33,841 bases of DNA from Chlorobiota bacterium (GCA_013153865.1 JAADDR010000202.1:1-33841), one strand, 5' to 3'. Numbered from the stretch's first letter, positions 15,480-24,452 are shown. Program-made: numbers and translations. The notes: generated by a model not told the origin, from the sequence alone.

Positions 15480-17575
15480 TTAAACTTAAGTTTAATTCCG
15501 CCCTGAATACGGCGTCCGGGAGATAAAACATTACCGAACTCGGCATATTCGACATTAAATAAATTGAAAGCATCAAGATAAATTTCGAAACGCTTTTTTT
15601 TCCAAAACAGGCGAAGATCGGTCAAACAATAAGGATCATATCGTTCTTCGCCCGTATATGCCTCGGTTTCGGAATCATACACCGAATAAGTCCCGGCTCT
15701 GTCTTCGTAACGTATTTTCCATGCGGCATAAATTTCTTTGTTTACTTTATGAGTAAAAGAAAATACGAATTTATGTTTAAGATAATCCAAAGCATATTTC
15801 GATATATAATCTCCGCTTTTTTTTGTAACATTATTATAAGAATATGAAAATCCGGCATTTTTAAAATAAAAACTTTTCGGGAAGTTATATTTAAAAGATA
15901 TTTCCGCTCCGAGGGCATCAAGTTCCGTAATATTATCGGCTTGCCAATCTGTCGTATCCGAAAGTCTTACCCAATCTATAACATCTTTTCCTTTACGATA
16001 AAAAGCCGAAATATTTGCTCTCCAACTTCCGTAAAAGAATTTGGTTCCGGTTTCAAAAGTCAAAGCCGTTTCGGGCATTAATTCGGGATTACCTTTATTT
16101 ATAGGACCGTCGTAATACAAATCGGTAAAAGTAGGCAGGCGCGCCGATTGATTAAGCGACAAAAACAACTTTATTTTTTTTGATAAAGAATAACTCAGGT
16201 CTGCACCTCCGGAAAAATGCGTTTTAAAACGACTGTCGATATTTAAAGATGCCCCCGCCGAAAATATAGTTTTTTGTATTTTAATAAGATGCTCGGCATA
16301 TAAATTAACATTGTGTTGCGAAGCCGATTTCGTAAACAGCCCGTCGGGTTCTCCCGGCACAGTTTCCGGAACATCAAGAGGTTCGCCGAGTACGTTACTT
16401 TTTATTCTCGAAAACGTATATTCGATGCCTGCCGCCGAACTGCCCGCTCCGGAATTAATATTAAATTTTAATTCGCTTCCGGCAACTTCGGTCAAATGAT
16501 AATTATGCCCCTGATAATAATTCCAATCTTCGTAAATACCTTCGACATATTTTGCCGTATCGGTTCCGCAGATATAAAATTCGCCCGTATGTTTATAACG
16601 GTCTTCTCTGAAAAGTTCAAAACGGTCTTGATGTCTTCTGTAAAAAAAACTGTTTGTCAGTTTACGGTTTTTATTTCTTTTTTCGATTTTAAAAGCTGCA
16701 AAACTTGTTTTAGTACGTTCGTATTGCCAAGGAAACCGGGGAGTATAAAAACTGTTAGCTCCGAATGCTTTATTTTTATAGCCTGCCTGAAAAGAAAAAT
16801 CGGCAAAACGGGTTTTAATTTTATTTTGCCAAAAAATATTAAAAATATTAAAATCGGTATTATTAATATCTTCGTTTTCGAGATAACCGTCGCTTTGTTT
16901 GTACGAAACCGATATTTTTCCGGATAATTTATCTTTTCCGTAAGAAGCATTCGAAAAAACCTTAAAATAATTATTGCTTCCGTAAAATCCGCCCGCCCGT
17001 AGTCTTTCGGAAGTTTTATCGTCGGTAATAAAATTAATTGCCCCGCTGTATGCATTAATGCCGAAAACTCTGTTTCCCGGGCCTTCGAGTATTTCTATTT
17101 TAACTATGTCTTCGGCACTTACAGGAAGGTCGGTGTTATGATGTCCGGTTTGAACATCGTTCATTTTAAAACCGTTAAGAAGAATAAGTGTTTGATTAAA
17201 ATTTCCGCCTCTGATATTTATGTCCGATTGCACTCCGTCATCCCCTCTTTTTCTTACGTCAATATTTGCCGCATATTCTATTAAATCAATAAAGTCATGC
17301 ACGGGCAATGTTTCGATTTCCGCTTTATCCATAACATAAATTATGCGTGCTGATTCGGAATATACGGACGGAACTCGCGAAGATACGATTTCAACTTCGT
17401 CCATACGGACAGTATCGGTTTGGGCTTCGGAATTAAAAACGGACAGTAAGAAATACGACAAAGGCAGAACGGATATAACGATATGTTTTCCTACGGCTGC
17501 GAAGATGCTCCATCCGGTATTTTTCCATTGTTTAAAAACAAATGTTTTTTTAAGATTAAAAAACGGTTTTCTCAT
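15473..17575 (-). CDS. TonB-dependent outer membrane receptor (possibly BtuB-like)
   Basis: A 700-residue outer membrane transporter. The plug domain (about 55-165) includes VEIVSSRVP, IRGGNFNQTLILLNGFKMND and NRVFGINAYSGAINFIT; the rest is a 22-strand barrel ending in the aromatic KFNY. The signal region is long (about 52 residues): a basic, Trp-containing stretch (FKQWKNTGWSIFAAVGK) precedes the hydrophobic core and the cleavage site after EAQ. I recall similar extensions on some Bacteroidota receptors of the BtuB/HmuR group. Size and plug type fit vitamin B12 or siderophore uptake, but no cobalamin riboswitch is seen upstream. A TATTTTTG box (minus strand, 17611-17604) suggests its own promoter. 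Confidence 0.85.
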   Translation of the reverse strand: MRKPFFNLKKTFVFKQWKNTGWSIFAAVGKHIVISVLPLSYFLLSVFNSEAQTDTVRMDEVEIVSSRVPSVYSESARIIYVMDKAEIETLPVHDFIDLIEYAANIDVRKRGDDGVQSDINIRGGNFNQTLILLNGFKMNDVQTGHHNTDLPVSAEDIVKIEILEGPGNRVFGINAYSGAINFITDDKTSERLRAGGFYGSNNYFKVFSNASYGKDKLSGKISVSYKQSDGYLENEDINNTDFNIFNIFWQNKIKTRFADFSFQAGYKNKAFGANSFYTPRFPWQYERTKTSFAAFKIEKRNKNRKLTNSFFYRRHQDRFELFREDRYKHTGEFYICGTDTAKYVEGIYEDWNYYQGHNYHLTEVAGSELKFNINSGAGSSAAGIEYTFSRIKSNVLGEPLDVPETVPGEPDGLFTKSASQHNVNLYAEHLIKIQKTIFSAGASLNIDSRFKTHFSGGADLSYSLSKKIKLFLSLNQSARLPTFTDLYYDGPINKGNPELMPETALTFETGTKFFYGSWRANISAFYRKGKDVIDWVRLSDTTDWQADNITELDALGAEISFKYNFPKSFYFKNAGFSYSYNNVTKKSGDYISKYALDYLKHKFVFSFTHKVNKEIYAAWKIRYEDRAGTYSVYDSETEAYTGEERYDPYCLTDLRLFWKKKRFEIYLDAFNLFNVEYAEFGNVLSPGRRIQGGIKLKFNY

Positions 17576-17639
17576 TTACGCATCAATAAATTAAATAATT
17601 CGGCAAAAATAAATTTAATTCTTTATGAAAAATACCGTT

Positions 17640-18047
17640 TTAAAAAAAATCTTTTTTACGTCTTTCTTTTTTCTCGGAATTATGTTTTTTACTCTCCAGA
17701 CGTTTCAAAACCGATTTTAAATTCGGGCGTGTCTTTTTTCTTTTTTTGTTTTTTTTTAACGCATTTTCAAGCAATTCGTAAAATTTTTCCGTGCAAATAT
17801 GTTTGTTACGTATTTGACTGCGTTCGGTTTGTGCCGAGATATGCAATATTCCGTCTTTTGTAATTTTATTTTTAAGCTTTTCTTTAATTATCTTCTTTTC
17901 TTCTGTTGTAAGCAAATCCGATTTCTCTACATTAAACCTCAGTTCAGCTTTAGAATTTGTTTTATTTACATGTTGTCCGCCCGGTCCCCCGCTGCGTGCA
18001 GTTACAAATTCAAATTCTTTTTCAAGACCTCTGTTTCGTATATCCAT
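17640..18047 (-). CDS. arfB: Alternative ribosome-rescue peptidyl-tRNA hydrolase ArfB (YaeJ)
   Basis: A release-factor-like protein that frees stalled ribosomes lacking a stop codon. From the ATG at 18047 it has 135 residues. The GGQ motif sits in SGGPGGQHVNKTNSKAEL; then ISAQTERSQIRNK is the family's second signature. The C-terminal tail after about residue 95 is strongly basic (Lys/Arg-rich), as needed to enter the empty mRNA channel. A TTG three codons upstream (18056) is a possible start, but ArfB proteins usually begin close to the MDIRNRGLEKEF position. A near-match -7 box (TATATTTA, minus strand, 18073-18066) lies 18 bases before the ATG. Confidence 0.92.
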   Translation of the reverse strand: MDIRNRGLEKEFEFVTARSGGPGGQHVNKTNSKAELRFNVEKSDLLTTEEKKIIKEKLKNKITKDGILHISAQTERSQIRNKHICTEKFYELLENALKKNKKRKKTRPNLKSVLKRLESKKHNSEKKERRKKDFF

Positions 18048-18148
18048 TTTCGGCAAACTTTTTTGTAAATATATCTTTTTTTCGTTAAAAAATTTCGATT
18101 TGTATAACTGTTTTTTTATTAAAGATTTCTTTGTAAAAAGAAAGTTTA

Positions 18149-18156
18149 TATATTTG
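18149..18156 (+). promoter_or_regulatory. -7 box of the SRP RNA promoter
   Basis: TATATTTG matches TAnnTTTG and lies immediately before the SRP RNA. A TTTG at 18130-18133 could be the -33 element, but its 15-base spacing is short for the phylum. Confidence 0.55.
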
Positions 18157-18262
18157 CGGCGGGGTAAGTCTTATACGGTCAGCTCCCTCCTAATCCCCCA
18201 GGTCTTGACGGAAGCAAGGGTACGGAGGTCGCAGCGACGCGATATAAGCAGCTTGCCCCTTT
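18157..18262 (+). ncRNA. ffs: Small (4.5S-like) signal recognition particle RNA
   Basis: The RNA core of the signal recognition particle, partner of Ffh in cotranslational membrane targeting. The ends pair as GGGGTAAG (18161-18168) with CTTGCCCC (18252-18259), then CTTATA (18170-18175) with TATAAG (18243-18248). The Ffh-binding loop is recognisable: CAGG (18199-18202) opposite AGCA (18213-18216), closed below by CCC and GGG. The apical loop is UGAC (18206-18209), a URRC-type tetraloop instead of the common GGAA, in a hairpin of the same length. A run of eight T after the last stem serves as terminator. The exact 5' end is approximate. Confidence 0.88.
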
Positions 18263-18305
18263 TTTTATACATATTTGCCCGCCTTTTTTTATTTTAAATT
18301 ATATG

Positions 18306-18461
18306 TTTTCGAAGATAAAAGTGAAAAGTTTAGCGGTATTTTTGCTTACTTTTTGCATCCCGGGTTTGTGTTATGGTGTTCTATGTAAATTATACCGTAA
18401 TACTTTTGAACTTTACACCTTTAATTTTCAACTCGCGATTATTTGTGAATAATTGGGGTTA
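18306..18461 (-). repeat. Dispersed MITE-like repeat, copy C (inverted, one end lost)
   Basis: On the minus strand this reads ATAACCCCAATTATTCACAA, then the shared left arm and centre (GATGCAAAAAGTAAGC), and ends at ATCTTCGAAAA. The last 25 or so bases seen in copies A, B and D, including CGGGTTAA, are replaced by unrelated AT-rich sequence. It lies between the SRP RNA and the tRNA and is closest to copy D in the centre. It fills much of the gene-free stretch 18263-18640. Confidence 0.82.
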
Positions 18462-18586
18462 TTCAATCGGCAATTTTCGTTTGCATAAAAGAAAAACAAG
18501 TCTTTTATAAAAATTCAAATAAAATCAATTTTTAATACGGTTAAAAAAAAGGAAAACTTCCGTAAATTTTTGCCGTAAAAAAGAAA

Positions 18587-18618
18587 AACACCTTACAGAA
18601 TAAAAACCGCAAGGTGTT
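18587..18618 (-). terminator. Terminator of the tRNA gene
   Basis: AACACCTT (18587-18594) pairs with AAGGTGTT (18611-18618) across a 16-base loop. On the minus strand the hairpin is followed by TTTCTTTTTT. It lies 22 bases past the tRNA 3' end. Confidence 0.7.
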
Positions 18619-18640
18619 ACAATCAATAACCATGAAAAAG

Positions 18641-18714
18641 TGGGCCGACAGGGACTCGAACCCCGGACCCTCTGATTATGAGTCAGATGCTCTAACCGGC
18701 TGAGCTATCGGCCC
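18641..18714 (-). tRNA. tRNA with CAU anticodon (elongator Met or Ile-2)
   Basis: The minus strand folds as a full cloverleaf: acceptor GGGCCGA with TCGGCCC, D stem GCTC/GAGC, anticodon stem TCTGA/TCAGA with loop CTCATAA (anticodon at 18680-18678), T stem CGGGG/CCCTG with loop TTCGAGT. The discriminator is A, and CCA is not encoded. A CAU anticodon can be elongator tRNA-Met or tRNA-Ile modified to lysidine by TilS; it lacks the initiator features (C1-A72 mismatch, three G-C pairs in the anticodon stem). Confidence 0.95.
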
Positions 18715-18866
18715 CGAGGAAATCCGTTAAAATTTCCGTGGCGGCAAAAGTAAACATAATTTTTTTTCCGCAAAACCTTTTTTAATTTTTTTTTAATCGA
18801 AAACAATAAAAATATTTTTTATCACAGATTAAAAATCTCACGACAAAAAAGTTTTACTTTAAGTAA

Positions 18867-18874
18867 TATTTTTG
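18867..18874 (+). promoter_or_regulatory. -7 box upstream of the receptor-phosphatase pair
   Basis: TATTTTTG matches the Bacteroidota TAnnTTTG element 18 bases before the first start codon. No clear TTG/TTTG -33 element is present at 18-21 bases upstream, so the promoter may need an activator or the assignment may be fortuitous. Confidence 0.45.
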
Positions 18875-18892
18875 TTAAGTTCGTAACTTGAA

Positions 18893-21529
18893 ATGAAACA
18901 GGCACAAAATACATATTTACGGTTATTTTCAATAATAACTGTCTTTTATTTCATTCCTTTTATTTCCGCAAAATCATACGGGCAAGAACCCGTAAAAAAC
19001 GGCATCGTAAACATTACGGAATTTAACACGGATAAAAAAATCATTGATTTAAAAGGCAAATGGGAGTTTTACGACAACAATTTATACACACCTTCGGATT
19101 TTAAAACCGGCAAGATAACCAAACCCGAACTATTTTCTGTTCCGGGTTTATGGAATAAACTCAAAGGCAAAGGTCAGGGATTCGGCACTTATCGTATTAA
19201 ACTTATAAATACCGTAAAAAATAAATTATATGCATTAAATATAAACCGGATACAGTCTTCATATAAAATATGGGTTAACGACAAACTGATAAGAGAAGAA
19301 GGTCTTACCGGCAAGAACAAAGAATCTTCAAAACCGCGATGGTCATCTTCCGATATTATATTTAAAGCCGACAGCGATACTACCGTTATAACGTTGCAGG
19401 TAAGTAATTTTTATCACAAAAAAGGAGGCATTGAACATTCTCCGGTATTCGGCGAAGCCGAAATTGTTTATGAATATCAATGGAACAGGTCGGCATGGAA
19501 TATTCTGCTTCTCGGTATTTTTATGATTATGGCGGCTTATCATTTTGCGGCTTTCTTATTCAGACGCAACGATAAAGCTAATTTATATTTTTCGCTTACT
19601 CTTATATTTTCGGCAATATTTTCTTTAACGGTAGGAGAAATTCTACTAATTGATATTTTTCCGAACCTGAACTGGGAAATACTTGTTAAAACAAATTATA
19701 TTTCAAATTATCTGCGAGTATTATTTTTTGCACTTTTTATATACCACGCTTTTCCGGACGAGCTTAATAAAAATTTCTTTAAAATTCTTACCGCAATAAT
19801 ATCATTTATTATTATTTTCATATTAGTAGCCCCGGCATTAATTTTTACTCAAACACTTATATTATTTCTTGTAATTACCGGAATTGTGCTGGCATATTTA
19901 ATGTTCGGGCAGTTAAAAGCCATAAAGAAAAAACGTCCCGGAGCAATATTTTCTTTTGCAGGTATTTTAATACTGGCGGGGACGGCAATAAACGATATAT
20001 TAAAAGAATTACAAATAATAGATTCGGTATCGCTTTCCATAATAGGTGTTTTTATTTTCATTATTTTTCATTCTTATTTAATTATGCTTAAAAATACTTT
20101 TATGTATAAAGTAATAAAGCGTATTACCGAAAACATAAATATAAGAAGTAAAATAAAAGATGTTCTTTTTTCGGCGGAATCATACGATTTAAAAGCACCG
20201 TTAAAAGCCGTCAGTGAAGTAATTGATGCCGACCGTTCCATGATTTTCATATACGACGACAATGATTGGACTGCCGCAGCCGAATATTTGAAAGAAACAC
20301 AAACAATAAAAAATGTAAGCCACAAAGTATTTTCGGGGAAAGAAAATTTACATTTTTCGTCATACAACATTAAGAAATCCGTTTCTTTAAAAGAGCCTGT
20401 TTTTACAATAATAAACGAAGCAGTAAAAGCTAAAGACATGACATATCTTGAAGGAGCGGGAAATCGCATAAAATCAATTTTCTCTTATCCTTTGGTTAAA
20501 GACGATACGGTTAAAGCAATATTATATTTTGAAAATTTCGAGCAAAAAAAGGACTTTAAACAAAGGGCAATTGAAATTTTAGACGGTATTAAACCTCAAA
20601 TATCGGTATTTATTGACAATTATGCCTCTTATAACGAATTAAAAAACATAAACCTTAAATTAGAAGCCGACGTAAAAGCAAAAATAAAAGAAATAGAAGC
20701 CAGAACGGAAGAACTGAAATCGCTGAGAACAAAACTGGAAGAGCAAAATATACGTATTCACGAAACAAGTCTGAGACTTGAGAAGCAAACCGAACAAATA
20801 AATGACGGTATCAATTACTCCGAAAAAATACAAAAAGCACTTATACCGGACAAACAAATATTACAAAACTTCTTACCCGGCAGTTTTATTTATCATCATA
20901 CACAAAAAAAACTTCTGACAAACTTTTACTGGTTCAACATACCCGACAATAACGAAGAAATAGTATATGCATCTGTTAATTCGCACGGTTCCGACGTAAG
21001 TGCCGCATTACTGTCTATTTTAATAAATCAACTCTTAAACGATATTGTAATTTACAACAATAACTATTCGCCTAAGATTATACTTAACCGAATTCAAAAC
21101 AAATTCGAGAACTATCCGGAAAACATAGGAGCCGTCGAAATAGACATTATATATTACAACAAAACAAAAAACGAAATTTTATATTCCGGAGCCGGCGGTT
21201 CTCTGTTTTACGTACAGAATAACAATATAATTTTAGAATATAAATCCGGCGAAGCCATAGAAAAAACAAACAACGAAACCGAAAAAAAAGGAAAACGTTT
21301 TTTCTCAAACAAAAGAATAGAGATAAAACAGGGAACAAAAATATTTTTATGCTCCGGAGCAGTAAATTCAGACAATACGGAAGAAGAAAACATTTCAGTA
21401 AAGAAAAAAGAATTAATAAGTAAAATAACGAAAATAATTAACGATAAAAAAGAAAACCCCGAAAACTTTTTAAATAATTATTTTTCTGAAAAACAAAACG
21501 ATATATTAATTACGGGAATTACATTTTAA
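18893..21529 (+). CDS. 7TMR-DISM receptor with degenerate SpoIIE/PP2C domain (pseudophosphatase)
   Basis: An 878-residue inner-membrane receptor. In order: signal peptide (1-30), periplasmic jelly-roll sensor (about 35-190, with GKWEFY and GFGTYRIK), seven membrane helices (about 198-395), GAF-like region (about 415-585), coiled coil (about 590-650), and a SpoIIE-like domain (about 655-878). Compared with the next gene, the metal-binding positions are lost: N677 replaces Asp in SGDFY (here LTNFY), S694 replaces Asp in ADCTGHG (here ASVNSHG), and G822 replaces Asp in ATDG (here CSGA); only D870 near the end remains. It should therefore be catalytically dead while keeping its fold. It is translated just ahead of its active paralogue with one base between stop and start. 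Confidence 0.85.
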   Translation: MKQAQNTYLRLFSIITVFYFIPFISAKSYGQEPVKNGIVNITEFNTDKKIIDLKGKWEFYDNNLYTPSDFKTGKITKPELFSVPGLWNKLKGKGQGFGTYRIKLINTVKNKLYALNINRIQSSYKIWVNDKLIREEGLTGKNKESSKPRWSSSDIIFKADSDTTVITLQVSNFYHKKGGIEHSPVFGEAEIVYEYQWNRSAWNILLLGIFMIMAAYHFAAFLFRRNDKANLYFSLTLIFSAIFSLTVGEILLIDIFPNLNWEILVKTNYISNYLRVLFFALFIYHAFPDELNKNFFKILTAIISFIIIFILVAPALIFTQTLILFLVITGIVLAYLMFGQLKAIKKKRPGAIFSFAGILILAGTAINDILKELQIIDSVSLSIIGVFIFIIFHSYLIMLKNTFMYKVIKRITENINIRSKIKDVLFSAESYDLKAPLKAVSEVIDADRSMIFIYDDNDWTAAAEYLKETQTIKNVSHKVFSGKENLHFSSYNIKKSVSLKEPVFTIINEAVKAKDMTYLEGAGNRIKSIFSYPLVKDDTVKAILYFENFEQKKDFKQRAIEILDGIKPQISVFIDNYASYNELKNINLKLEADVKAKIKEIEARTEELKSLRTKLEEQNIRIHETSLRLEKQTEQINDGINYSEKIQKALIPDKQILQNFLPGSFIYHHTQKKLLTNFYWFNIPDNNEEIVYASVNSHGSDVSAALLSILINQLLNDIVIYNNNYSPKIILNRIQNKFENYPENIGAVEIDIIYYNKTKNEILYSGAGGSLFYVQNNNIILEYKSGEAIEKTNNETEKKGKRFFSNKRIEIKQGTKIFLCSGAVNSDNTEEENISVKKKELISKITKIINDKKENPENFLNNYFSEKQNDILITGITF

Positions 21530-21530
21530 C

Positions 21531-24146
21531 ATGCTTAAACAAACACGCACATACTGTCTCTTATTGTTTTTTTCGCTTTTAATATCATATACGTCAAACG
21601 GACAAACAGCGAAAAAAGGCATGCTGGATTTAAGCAACTTTAATTTTAAAGAACACCCCGTTATCGAATTAAACGGAACATGGGAATTTTATCCGTATAA
21701 ACTATATTCTCCGTCTGATTTTGAAACAAAAAAAACCGATATTCCAAAATTCGTCTCGGTTCCGTCTTTATGGAATGAAATATATTTTCCGGATTCCGAT
21801 AATCCTAATAAAGGTTTCGGAACTTACAGAATAAGAATAAGACTGCCTGACAGCACAAATTATTTCGGGCTAAGACTTAAACGTATAGAAAGCTCGTATA
21901 AACTGTGGATAAACGATACTGTTCTTGTAACAGTGGGGCAAACAGGAACCGACGATAAAACCGCTTATCCGCAACAAAAAACAATAACGAAAATATTCAA
22001 CATCGATAATAATTTCCTTACAATAGTAATACAAGTAAGTAATTTTAAACACAGAAAAGGCGGTATTGCGGATCCTTTAATTTTCGGTAAGGCAGAAAAC
22101 ATACTTAAAAAAACAAAAAAAGCCCGTTCTTACGAATTATTTTTAATAGGAGTATTAATAATAATGGCAATATTTCACTTCGGCTTATATGTAGTACGAA
22201 GAAAAGATTACTCTCTGCTGTTTTTTGCATTACTGCTGTTGTCCGAAATAATAAGCATGGGAACCAACGGAGAAACATTACTTACTCTGTATTTTCCCAA
22301 ACTCGACTGGTTAACACTGAAAAGAACGGACTACATAAGTAACTTCGCAAGAATAAGTTTTTTTATTCTGTTTTTTTACCACATATATAAAAAATACATC
22401 AACAAATACTTTGTTTGGTTTGTGGTCGGTATAAGTATATTAATGACAATTTTCGTTTTATTTACCGATTTACAAACTTTTTCGTTTACGCTTTTTATTT
22501 TTATAGGCATTACCGTTCTTACGTTCATATATGTTTTATACGCCCAATTTAAAGCCGTTTTTTCCAAAACCGAAGGAGCTTTAATTCCCTTAGCGGGAAC
22601 ACTTGCACTGCTGATTACCGCCGTAAACGATATTTTACTGGTATCAGGAATTATAAACAGCATATATCTGGTACCTGCGGGATTATTTATTTTCATTTTT
22701 GCACAATCATACTTGCTGTCGCATAACTTCTCGAAACTGTATAAAGAAGCCGAAGAACTTAATAAACTTACTTCGGATGTAGAAGAATTAAAAAACGAAC
22801 TTTTAAACAGAAAAAGTTTCGATCTTACAGATTCTCTCAAAGCAATATGCAACAAAATGCATACCGACAGGGCTTTGCTGTTCTCGGTAAACGACAATAA
22901 TAAAATCAGTCTTAAAGCAAGTTGTCCGGATTCCGAAAGCAAAGAATACCCTCATACTTTAATTCAAAAAACGGCAGAATCGGGTTATACTCAAATAATA
23001 CAAAAACCCTCGGGAAGCCATTACTATATTAAATCTTATATAAATACTTTTTCTCCTCACTCGGCATTATGCGTTCCGTTTAAAGTTTCCGGAAAAACAA
23101 AAACGGTATTATATCTTGAACGCAAAGACAAACGGCATACTTTTACAAAATACGAAAGCAGAGTATTGGAAGAAACCGGAGCCCCGATAATGGGAATTAT
23201 CGATAATTACGAATTATACAAAGAAACTCAAAATATAGGAAGCAATCTTGAAAAGATTATAGAAGCAAGAACATCCGACGTTACTAATCAAAAAAATCTT
23301 TTGGAAGAGCAAAAGAATAAAATAGAAGCCGTTAATAAGCAACTTAACGAAACTCTCGAAGAAATTAAAGCCAAAAACGATATAATTACCGAAAATATAA
23401 AATCCGCAAAACTGATTCAAGAGTCTTTATTGCCTAAAGAATCTTTATTGCGTCAACTTTTTAAAGATATTTTTATTTTATACAGACCTAAAGAATTTGT
23501 AAGCGGAGATTTCTACCACGTTAACATAACCGATGACGGCAATATTATTTTCGTGCTTGCCGACTGTACCGGGCACGGGGTTCCGGGAGCTTTGATGTCG
23601 TTAATAGGCAGCGACCTGATAAATAATGCGGTAATAAACAAGAAACTTACAAAGCCGGCTTCTATTTTAAACCAAATTCAAAAAGATATTGCCGTAAGAC
23701 TCGGAGAAAGCGATACCGGCAAAACCGTTAAAGACGGAATGGATACGGCTGTTATAAATTTTAACCCTAATACTCTCATGCTTGAATTTGCGGGAGCAAA
23801 AACAGATTTGCTTATTTTCCGCAAAAATAAACTTACCGAAGTAAAAGGCGATCGTTTATCGATAAGTGCCGAACAGCCGGAAAAATTAAAAGATAAACGT
23901 TTTAAGAATTATAAAATTCAATTAAAAGAAAACGACGTTATTTATTTAGCTACAGACGGTTTTCAAGACCAGTTCGGAGGTAAAAACGACACAAAGTTTA
24001 TGAAAAAGAAATTCAGAGCATTATTGGAAGAGATAGGCAACCTGCAATTTAACATACAAAGAAGCCGTTTGCTTAAAACGTTAAATCACTGGCAGGGAAA
24101 TCATATTCAGAATGACGACATAACTGTTATAGGCATAAAAATATAA
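21531..24146 (+). CDS. 7TMR-DISM receptor with active SpoIIE-type serine phosphatase domain
   Basis: An 871-residue paralogue of the preceding gene with the same layout: signal peptide (1-25), periplasmic jelly roll (about 30-190, GTWEFYPYKLYSPSDF), seven membrane helices (about 200-395), coiled-coil start, GAF-like region (about 425-580), second coiled coil (about 585-640), PP2C/SpoIIE domain (about 645-871). The metal site is complete: D660 in SGDFY, D678 in ADCTGHGVPGALMS, D809 in ATDGFQDQFGG and D863 in NDDITV. SpoIIE-type domains dephosphorylate serines on anti-sigma-factor antagonists; no such partner is in this window. Stop and start are one base apart, so the two proteins are made together. 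The terminator at 24228 follows. Confidence 0.9.
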   Translation: MLKQTRTYCLLLFFSLLISYTSNGQTAKKGMLDLSNFNFKEHPVIELNGTWEFYPYKLYSPSDFETKKTDIPKFVSVPSLWNEIYFPDSDNPNKGFGTYRIRIRLPDSTNYFGLRLKRIESSYKLWINDTVLVTVGQTGTDDKTAYPQQKTITKIFNIDNNFLTIVIQVSNFKHRKGGIADPLIFGKAENILKKTKKARSYELFLIGVLIIMAIFHFGLYVVRRKDYSLLFFALLLLSEIISMGTNGETLLTLYFPKLDWLTLKRTDYISNFARISFFILFFYHIYKKYINKYFVWFVVGISILMTIFVLFTDLQTFSFTLFIFIGITVLTFIYVLYAQFKAVFSKTEGALIPLAGTLALLITAVNDILLVSGIINSIYLVPAGLFIFIFAQSYLLSHNFSKLYKEAEELNKLTSDVEELKNELLNRKSFDLTDSLKAICNKMHTDRALLFSVNDNNKISLKASCPDSESKEYPHTLIQKTAESGYTQIIQKPSGSHYYIKSYINTFSPHSALCVPFKVSGKTKTVLYLERKDKRHTFTKYESRVLEETGAPIMGIIDNYELYKETQNIGSNLEKIIEARTSDVTNQKNLLEEQKNKIEAVNKQLNETLEEIKAKNDIITENIKSAKLIQESLLPKESLLRQLFKDIFILYRPKEFVSGDFYHVNITDDGNIIFVLADCTGHGVPGALMSLIGSDLINNAVINKKLTKPASILNQIQKDIAVRLGESDTGKTVKDGMDTAVINFNPNTLMLEFAGAKTDLLIFRKNKLTEVKGDRLSISAEQPEKLKDKRFKNYKIQLKENDVIYLATDGFQDQFGGKNDTKFMKKKFRALLEEIGNLQFNIQRSRLLKTLNHWQGNHIQNDDITVIGIKI

Positions 24147-24227
24147 AGGTCAAAAGAAGTTTTATATCTTACCGTATTTTCAAGACAACTTTGCCCTGTT
24201 TTATCGGAGAAAACAGCCGACTTCTAT

Positions 24228-24258
24228 AAAAAAACCGGCTGTTTTGAGCCGGTTTTTT
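24228..24258. terminator. Bidirectional terminator
   Basis: A run of seven A, stem CCGGCT (24235-24240) with AGCCGG (24247-24252) around a 6-base loop, then six T. It is symmetric and lies between the convergent phosphatase and ferredoxin genes, so it can stop transcription from both sides. Confidence 0.82.
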
Positions 24259-24275
24259 ATGTTTTCGAATGAATG

Positions 24276-24452
24276 TTATTCTGCCGGAGCTATTGCTTCA
24301 ACAGGGCAAACATCCGCACATGCGCCGCAATCGGTACAAGTATCGGGGTCAATTGTATAATAATCCGCACCTTCGGAAATTGCTTCCACGGGGCATTCGT
24401 CTATACAAGCACCGCAAGCGGTACATTCATCGGGATTAATGTAATAAGCCAT
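24276..24452 (-). CDS. Two-cluster [4Fe-4S] ferredoxin
   Basis: A 58-residue electron carrier, short but clearly real. Two CxxCxxCxxxCP motifs are present: C10, C13, C16, C20 in ECTACGACIDECPVEA, and C39, C42, C45, C49 in TCTDCGACADVCPVEA. The protein is acidic and internally duplicated, as in clostridial-type ferredoxins. It starts MAYYINPDE and ends APAE. It stands alone after the bidirectional terminator; its redox partner is not in the window. Presence of such a ferredoxin suits anaerobic or facultative metabolism, though it does not prove it. Confidence 0.96.
   Translation of the reverse strand: MAYYINPDECTACGACIDECPVEAISEGADYYTIDPDTCTDCGACADVCPVEAIAPAE

Noticed and set aside
17576-17639. 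Cobalamin riboswitch before the TonB receptor
   Set aside because: Only 64 bases separate it from arfB, which is too short, and no B12-box-like conserved text is visible.
22376-22942. A 188-codon minus-strand frame
   Set aside because: It lies antisense to the membrane and GAF-like part of the active receptor phosphatase; low-complexity Ser/Leu composition and no homology that I recognise.
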